This document shows positions 59,426 through 64,000 of a DNA stretch of 64,000 bases, piece by piece. Made by a program: the position numbers and the translations under genes. The notes beneath the pieces are model-generated. The model saw only the letters and a list, made by a program, of their open reading frames with translations. It ran no database searches and was not told the origin of the DNA. Origin of the DNA: PNNG01 sp964577055. Its GTDB lineage: Bacteria > Bacteroidota > Bacteroidia > UBA7662. The first letter of the stretch is position 1. Every line of letters begins with the position of its first letter. The DNA is taken from the NCBI GenBank assembly GCA_964577055.1, contig CAZNWC010000008.1:89590-153589 (forward strand), read 5' to 3'.

Positions 59426-60124
59426 CTAATGACAAGAAGCCGGGGCTTCCTGTGTGTAAAAGGTCGAGGTATCGGGACTGAGGTAGGGAATACCCAAACC
59501 CAATCCGCGGAGAATGAATGCGACCGCCAAAACCACCACCAAGGCCGTGCTGAATTTTTGGAACTGCGGACGCAGGGAAGGAAGGATTTTACGGTCAAGG
59601 ATTGCCACCAACAGCAAAGCGGGAACGGTTCCCAGGCCAAAAGCGGCCATGAAGAGTGCCGAATCGGTAGGGTCGCCTACCAATAGGGCAGAGGCAATGG
59701 CCATGTACACCAGTCCGCAGGGCAACAGGCCGTTGAGCATGCCGGTGAAAAACTGGCTGGGGGCCGAAGGTTTGTAGAAAATATCGCCAAACCACTGCGT
59801 GAGCCAGCCGAGCGAAAAGCCCGGTAATTTGCTGAAAGCTGGAATTTTGGGAGCAATCACCCACAGCAGTAACAAAGCGCCTGTAGCCAAAGAAACCACT
59901 TCCTGAAAGCCGCTCAGCTGAATCCCTTTTCCAAAAATGCCAAGCAACAAGCCCATCCAAGTGTAGGTGAGTACCCTGCCAAGGTTGTACACCATACGCA
60001 GGCCCAAAAAACGACTGAAAATGCCGTTTTTGCCGGGCAGGGCCAGTACCAAAGGCCCACACATGCCGACACAGTGCATGCTGCCCGCCAAGCCCAATAA
60101 CAAGCCACCCCAGAGATACATCAT
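59426..60124 (-). CDS. TauE/SafE-like six-helix membrane protein of the cbb3 operon
   Basis: A 232-residue membrane protein with about six helices (COG2836-type). It has the double motif typical of this group: GSMHCVGMCGPL in helix one (Cys-x-x-x-Cys) and NGLLPCGLVYMAI in helix four, plus a Cys-His pair at its C-terminus (APASCH). Members in cbb3 operons are thought to help in copper or redox supply for oxidase assembly; a strict sulfite-export role is unlikely here. Its start overlaps the ccoH stop by 4 bp. Confidence 0.85.
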   Translation of the reverse strand: MMYLWGGLLLGLAGSMHCVGMCGPLVLALPGKNGIFSRFLGLRMVYNLGRVLTYTWMGLLLGIFGKGIQLSGFQEVVSLATGALLLLWVIAPKIPAFSKLPGFSLGWLTQWFGDIFYKPSAPSQFFTGMLNGLLPCGLVYMAIASALLVGDPTDSALFMAAFGLGTVPALLLVAILDRKILPSLRPQFQKFSTALVVVLAVAFILRGLGLGIPYLSPDTSTFYTQEAPASCH

Positions 60125-60561
60125 TCCATGTTGAGTTTGTGTTCGCTGAAATAGCCCTTGCCGTCTTTGTAAGCCATGATGCTTACCACCCAGCGGCCCG
60201 TACCCAATTGTTCGGTTGGAATACTGAAGTTGCTGGCTTGTAATTCCGACCAGCCAATTTCAAAGTCGCGGCGCTGGTCGTTCGGACGGTAAAAGTCGAC
60301 CGAACCGCTGTCGGCTTGTTGCAGTAAATCGGGTAATGCCAACAACAACTCCTGTGCATGTTGCTGGATGTTTACCGGTTGGCCCAAAGCCTGGAGGTTG
60401 GCTTTGTAGTTGATGATTTCTTGGTAGCGCAGGTCTTTGGCGTAATAGTCCTTATCTACCAATTCGTTTTTGTGTTGCACGCTGTAAATGGTAAAACCTA
60501 CCATGAAGCTGCAAAAAAGGGCAAAGCTGATGATGATGCCCACAGGCCACGAAATCTTCAT
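60121..60561 (-). CDS. ccoH: CcoH/FixH-family cbb3 oxidase assembly protein
   Basis: A 146-residue protein with one N-terminal membrane helix (residues 5-27, WPVGIIISFALFCSFMVGFTIYSV) and a periplasmic beta-rich domain. KNELVDKDYYAKDLRYQEII after the helix is the FixH family hallmark. FixH stabilises cbb3 subunits during assembly. ATG 60561 is chosen; the frame is open further into ccoG. It lies directly after ccoG (1 bp) and overlaps the TauE-like gene. Confidence 0.9.
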   Translation of the reverse strand: MKISWPVGIIISFALFCSFMVGFTIYSVQHKNELVDKDYYAKDLRYQEIINYKANLQALGQPVNIQQHAQELLLALPDLLQQADSGSVDFYRPNDQRRDFEIGWSELQASNFSIPTEQLGTGRWVVSIMAYKDGKGYFSEHKLNME

Positions 60562-60562
60562 A

Positions 60563-62133
60563 TCAATTAGAGCTGGAGGTGTTAAAGGTGGTTTTGATGG
60601 TTTCGAGTACTTCGTCGCCATGGAGCACTTCAATGGCAATGGGTACCAGTTTTTGATTCGATTGATGGGCTGTAAGGATCACAAAAAAGGCGCCTTCGCG
60701 GTAACCCTGCGGCGGAACGAGGAAGTTTTGTCCCACCAGTTGCAAGGTGCCTTCGGCCGGTGTTTTGAGGCGGTAAGTAATTTGCAACTCGTCGAAACTC
60801 TTGTTGATGGTTTTTACCATATACAGGTTTTTCACACTGCCATCTTCTTGCACCAGGGTGAGTTGACCTCGAGCACGCAAAATGGAGGTTTCGGTGGTGG
60901 TACGGGTGGTGAGTAAATAACTGAAAAGTCCGAGCAAAGCAGTAAGCAACAAGCTGTAGGCTACAATGCGCGGGGTAATCACCTGCCGCATTTTGGCTGC
61001 AATGCCGTTTTCAGAGGCATACCTGATGAGCCCACGCGGCTTACCTACCTTGTCCATCACCTCGTCGCAAGCATCTATACAAGCGGTGCAGTTTACGCAC
61101 TCGAGCTGGGTGCCGTTGCGGATGTCGATGCCGGTTGGGCATACCACCACGCATTGGTTGCAATCGATACAATCGCCCAGTTGCTCGTCTCGGTTGCGGC
61201 CGTGTTTGCCACGGGGTTCGCCACGCACCCAGTCGTAAGCCACGTTGATGCTGTTTTTGTCGAGCANNNNNNNNNNNNNNNNNNNNNNNNNNNNNNNNNN
61301 NNNNNNNNNNNNNNNNNNNNNNNNNNNNNNNNNNNNNNNNNNNNNNNNNNNNNNNNNNNNNNNNNNCGGGGTTCGCCACGCACCCAGTCGTAAGCCACGT
61401 TGATGCTGTTTTTGTCGAGCAGCACGCCTTGCAAGCGGCCGTATGGACAAACAATGGTACAGGCTTGCTCACGGAACCACCAGAAAACAAAGAAAAATAC
61501 ACCGGTAAAGAGCACCAGGGCTATGAATGAGCCAATGTGGTCGGTCAGAGGCTCGCTGATCATCTTGAACAGCTCGTCGCTGCCAATGAGGTAAGCCAAA
61601 AAGGTGTTGGCAATGAGAAAGGAGATGCCGAAAAACAAACTGAACTTAAGCGCCCGTTTTCTGATTTTTTCGGCATTCCACGGTGCTGCTACCAGTTTCT
61701 TTTGGGCTTGATAATCGCCGTCGATGGCATATTCAATGCGGCGGAAAAGCATCTCCATGAAAATGGTTTGTGGACAAATCCACCCGCAGAATAGGCGGCC
61801 GTAAACTGCTGTAAAGAGCACGATGAACACCACCAGGGTAATGAAGCCGAGTACGAGCAGTTTGAAATCTTGCGGCCAAAAAGCCACACCAAACAAAATG
61901 AACTCGCGCTCGAGTATGTTGAATAGCATGAAGGGGTGGCCATTCACACGGATGTGAGGCCCTGCAAACATCAATGCCAGCAAGAAATAACTCAATATTT
62001 TACGGGCGTTGTAATAACGTCCTTTGGGCTTTTTGGGGTGAAAAAACACACGTTCACCCTGTTCGTCCACCGAACTGAGCGAATCGCGGAATGTTTTGTC
62101 GGTTTTGGTGACCAGGGGTTCTTGAACAGCCAT
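60563..62133 (-). CDS. ccoG: CcoG/FixG-family ferredoxin-like cbb3 assembly protein (interrupted by an assembly gap)
   Basis: CcoG carries Fe-S clusters and reduces copper for cbb3 assembly. From ATG 62133 the protein shows several membrane helices, FCGWICPQTIFMEMLFRRIEY, ACTIVCPYGRLQG, and after the gap the ferredoxin part CIDCNQCVVVCPTGIDIRNG and CVNCTACIDACDEVM, then a C-terminal Ig-like periplasmic domain. Bases 61267-61366 are N and 55 bp are repeated on both sides. Deleting 155 bp restores one frame of 471 residues, the usual length. So the gene is intact and only the assembly is broken. Confidence 0.92.
61212..61421. repeat. 55-bp direct duplication flanking the second 100-N scaffold gap (assembly artefact)
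   Basis: Bases 61212-61266 and 61367-61421 are identical, with 100 N between. Length and layout equal those of the gap in menA. The doubled segment lies in the ccoG coding sequence, and frame and length become normal when one copy and the Ns are removed. Confidence 0.9.
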
Positions 62134-62152
62134 GGTGTTTCAGGTTAGTAAA

Positions 62153-62179
62153 GGGCCGCTACCGATTGGATAGCGGCCC
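62153..62179 (-). terminator. GC-rich hairpin between ccoP and ccoG, possible attenuator
   Basis: GGGCCGCTA and TAGCGGCCC (9-bp perfect stem) with a 9-nt loop whose ends can also pair. On the minus strand it is followed by only TTTACTAACC, so termination should be partial. It splits structural genes (ccoNO-Q-P) from assembly genes (ccoG-H-safE). Confidence 0.65.
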
Positions 62180-62192
62180 GTTTGATCTTTGC

Positions 62193-62753
62193 TTATTGTG
62201 CTGCGATGAGCTCGCCTTGGGGTTCCTTGGCATTGGCAGGTTTGCTGCCATATAAGCTTTGGATGTAGCTTGATACTTGCAGGATCTGCTTTTTGCTCAA
62301 GCTTTTTTCCCAAGGGATCATGCCTTTTTCGGGCACGCCGTAGGTAATAACCTTCACGTAATCTTCAATCTTATTGCCGTGGAGGTAGTATTCGTCGGTG
62401 AGGTTGGGACCCACACCACCTTCGCCATTGGCACCGTGACAGGCCAAGCAGTTGGCATCGAATACAGCCTTGCCTGCTTGGAGATCTTCGTCATCGGTGG
62501 AGAATGCCACAACCAGGCTGTTGGCTTCCGCCGCCTCATGAGCTGCCTTGGCCTTCTCGGCCTGTGCCATCTCCATGCGGTACTCTTCGTCTTGTGAAGG
62601 TGCCGTTTTGAAAACGTGGTAGTTCAAGAGGTAGATTACCCCAAACACAATGGTGAGGTAGAAAAGGTAAATCCACCAGGGCGGCAAATCGTTGTCGTAC
62701 TCTTTGATGCCGTCGTATTCGTGGTCGAGTAATTCGTCGTGTTTTTTAGCCAT
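62193..62753 (-). CDS. ccoP: cbb3 oxidase subunit III (CcoP), single-haem form
   Basis: A 186-residue subunit with one membrane helix (about residues 26-47, WIYLFYLTIVFGVIYLLNYHVF) and a C-terminal cytochrome c domain. Only one haem-c motif is present (Cys102-x-x-Cys105-His106) with the methionine ligand probably in GMIPWEK. Proteobacterial CcoP has two haems and about 300 residues. Electrons should pass from the CcoO part to this haem domain or enter here. It starts 3 bp after ccoQ. A hairpin follows. Confidence 0.92.
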   Translation of the reverse strand: MAKKHDELLDHEYDGIKEYDNDLPPWWIYLFYLTIVFGVIYLLNYHVFKTAPSQDEEYRMEMAQAEKAKAAHEAAEANSLVVAFSTDDEDLQAGKAVFDANCLACHGANGEGGVGPNLTDEYYLHGNKIEDYVKVITYGVPEKGMIPWEKSLSKKQILQVSSYIQSLYGSKPANAKEPQGELIAAQ

Positions 62754-62756
62754 GAC

Positions 62757-62930
62757 TTATAAGTTTGAGGTTTGGTCGTCTAAAGGCAGGTTGCTGAGTT
62801 CAGCGATTTCGGCCTTGCTCTGCCGGAATACCCAAACGAGCATGCCGGCAAAGAAGGTGAAGAAGAGCACAAAGGAGATGATGGGGTAAATGCTTACGCC
62901 GGTAATGGCTTCGAGTGATTCGCGTATCAT
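62757..62930 (-). CDS. ccoQ: CcoQ-like small subunit of cbb3 oxidase
   Basis: A 57-residue protein, read from ATG at 62930 to TAA at 62757-62759. It has one membrane helix (IISFVLFFTFFAGMLVWVFR, about residues 17-36), a short N-terminal stretch (MIRESLEAITGVSIYP) and a polar tail (QSKAEIAELSNLPLDDQTSNL). Size, helix and position between ccoNO (8 bp) and ccoP (3 bp) match CcoQ/FixQ, which stabilises the complex. The family is too variable to confirm by motif alone. Confidence 0.85.
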   Translation of the reverse strand: MIRESLEAITGVSIYPIISFVLFFTFFAGMLVWVFRQSKAEIAELSNLPLDDQTSNL

Positions 62931-62938
62931 GTCCTTGT

Positions 62939-64000
62939 TTATTTAGAAGCGGTGGTGTTTTGCTTGATGTCGGTGCCAAGGCGCTGCAGGTAGGCAATCA
63001 AGGCCACCATCTCCGATTTGTCGCCCACGGTAATGCCGTCTTTTTTCAAATTGGCAACTACGGTAGCGGCTTGTTTTTCGAGGTCGGCAATGGCCTTGTC
63101 TTCGTAGCCTTTTTCATAGGGTACACCCAGGGTGCGCATGGCGTTGATCATCTTGGGGGTCAGGCTAACGTCGATGTCCTGCTCACCCAACCAAGGGTAT
63201 TTCGGCATGATCGAACCCGGACTCATAGAAGTAGGCTCCACCATGTGGTTGTAGTGCCAGCTGTCGGGGTACTTGCCGCCCAGGCGGTGCAAGTCGGGAC
63301 CGGTACGCTTAGAACCCCACAAGAAGGGGTGGTCGTACACAAACTCACCCGATTTGCTGTATTCGCCATAGCGTTCGGTTTCGCTGCGGAACGGACGAAC
63401 CATCTGCGAGTGACAGCTTACACAGCCTTCTTTGATGTACACATCGCGGCCATGCAGTTCGAGCGGGGTATAGGGCTTCACCGAGGCAATGGTGGGCACA
63501 TTCGACTTGATGAGGAAGGCCGGCATGAACTCTACAATACCACCAATGAGGATGGCGATGGTTACCCAAATGGTAAAGGCAATCGGACGGCTTTCGAGCT
63601 TGCGGTGCCAGCTGTGACCGGCTTCGCTGCTGTGCTCCAATTCAGTAACCACGGCAGGCTCGTTGGCAACCAATTTGCCTTGAGCAGCGGTTTTAAAGAG
63701 GTTGTAGGCCATGATGATGGCACCCACCAGGTAAATGGTACCGCCCAAAGCACGGATCATGTACATCGGGATGATGTTGATCACGGTTTCGAGGAAGTTA
63801 GGGTACTGCAAATTGCCTTCGGGGGTGAATTGCTTCCACATGAGGCCTTGGGCAATGCCAGCCCAATACATGGCTACTACCCAGAAAATCATGCCGATGG
63901 TGCTCATCCAAAAGTGCAGGTTGGCCAGTTTGGTGCTGTACAACTTGGTGTTGAATATGCGCGGGATGATGAAATACATGATGGCGAAGGTGAGCATGCC
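62939..64000 (-). CDS. ccoNO: Fused CcoN-CcoO cbb3 oxidase subunit I/II, C-terminal part (5' end outside window)
   Basis: The last 353 residues of a fused protein whose start lies beyond base 64000. The first part is the end of CcoN (LHFWMSTIGMIFWVVAMYWAGIAQGLMW, then MYMIRALGGTIYLVGAIIMAYN); then comes a linker and the CcoO part: a membrane anchor (IAFTIWVTIAILIGGIVEFMPAF) and the haem-c site CVSCHSQM, with the GKYPDSWHYNHMVEPTSMSPGSIMPKYPWL segment typical of CcoO. It reduces oxygen at low concentration and pumps protons. The fusion of the two subunits is usual in Bacteroidota. Confidence 0.95.
   Translation of the reverse strand, partial: GMLTFAIMYFIIPRIFNTKLYSTKLANLHFWMSTIGMIFWVVAMYWAGIAQGLMWKQFTPEGNLQYPNFLETVINIIPMYMIRALGGTIYLVGAIIMAYNLFKTAAQGKLVANEPAVVTELEHSSEAGHSWHRKLESRPIAFTIWVTIAILIGGIVEFMPAFLIKSNVPTIASVKPYTPLELHGRDVYIKEGCVSCHSQMVRPFRSETERYGEYSKSGEFVYDHPFLWGSKRTGPDLHRLGGKYPDSWHYNHMVEPTSMSPGSIMPKYPWLGEQDIDVSLTPKMINAMRTLGVPYEKGYEDKAIADLEKQAATVVANLKKDGITVGDKSEMVALIAYLQRLGTDIKQNTTASK

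Overview
The window is chromosomal DNA of a member of the Bacteroidota (Bacteroidetes). The evidence is: type IX secretion (T9SS) C-terminal sorting domains on several secreted proteins and the T9SS regulator PorX; the LpxC-FabZ fusion; a CcoN-CcoO fused cbb3 oxidase; an F-type ATPase operon that stops after atpG; menaquinone genes; and promoters of the Bacteroidota type (TTG, about 20 nt, TAnnTTTG). I cannot fix the genus. Nothing looks like a prophage, integron, insertion sequence, CRISPR array, rRNA or tRNA. The content is mostly core metabolism and envelope biogenesis.

Layout. 1-5.2 kb (+): end of bamA, two Skp/OmpH chaperones, a PorE-like TPR/propeller/OmpA protein, purM. 5.2-9.9 kb (-): pheT, a small coiled-coil gene, zapA and rny (RNase Y). 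9.9-19.2 kb: an M36 T9SS cargo protease, a lipocalin lipoprotein (+), an ABC-F ATPase, AlkC, and three small secreted proteins, one very rich in His and Cys. 19.4-22.6 kb (+): menA-menC-menE. 23-26.3 kb (+): a GT14 glycosyltransferase, an S15 peptidase and a helical-repeat protein. 26.3-33 kb (-): methylmalonyl-CoA mutase small and large subunits, a membrane glycosyltransferase, MeaB and a VOC protein, tightly packed. 33.2-36 kb: an orphan lipoprotein, a VIT1/CCC1 metal transporter (-), ribBA (+). 36-42.9 kb (+): degenerate M23 protein, bactofilin, atpZ, a 137-aa membrane protein, atpB-E-F-H-A-G. 43-48.3 kb: STAS protein, G3E GTPase (-), TonB receptor (-), dprA (+). 48.5-53.7 kb (-): HD phosphohydrolase, lpxD, lpxC-fabZ, lpxA, lone ABC ATPase. 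53.7-56.5 kb (+): porX, a secreted-protein pseudogene, and a candidate small RNA. 56.5-58.8 kb: thioesterase (-), EVE protein, pyrR, pyrB (+). 58.8-64 kb (-): a small membrane protein and the cbb3 operon ccoNO-Q-P-G-H-safE.

How the parts fit. BamA, Skp and the Lpx enzymes build the outer membrane. PorX and the PorE-like protein belong with the T9SS that should export the M36 protease and the small CTD proteins. Menaquinone synthesis, cbb3 oxidase and ATP synthase form an aerobic or microaerobic energy chain. The mutase cluster links propionyl-CoA to succinyl-CoA.

Two runs of 100 N (in menA and ccoG) are assembly joins: in both, the same 55 bp lies on each side of the Ns. Removing 155 bp restores a full-length gene each time, so neither gene is truly broken. 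The least explained items are the candidate structured RNA near 56.3-56.46 kb, the porX-coupled secreted-protein gene with two in-frame stops, the perfect palindrome overlapping the G3E GTPase promoter, and the His/Cys-rich secreted protein.
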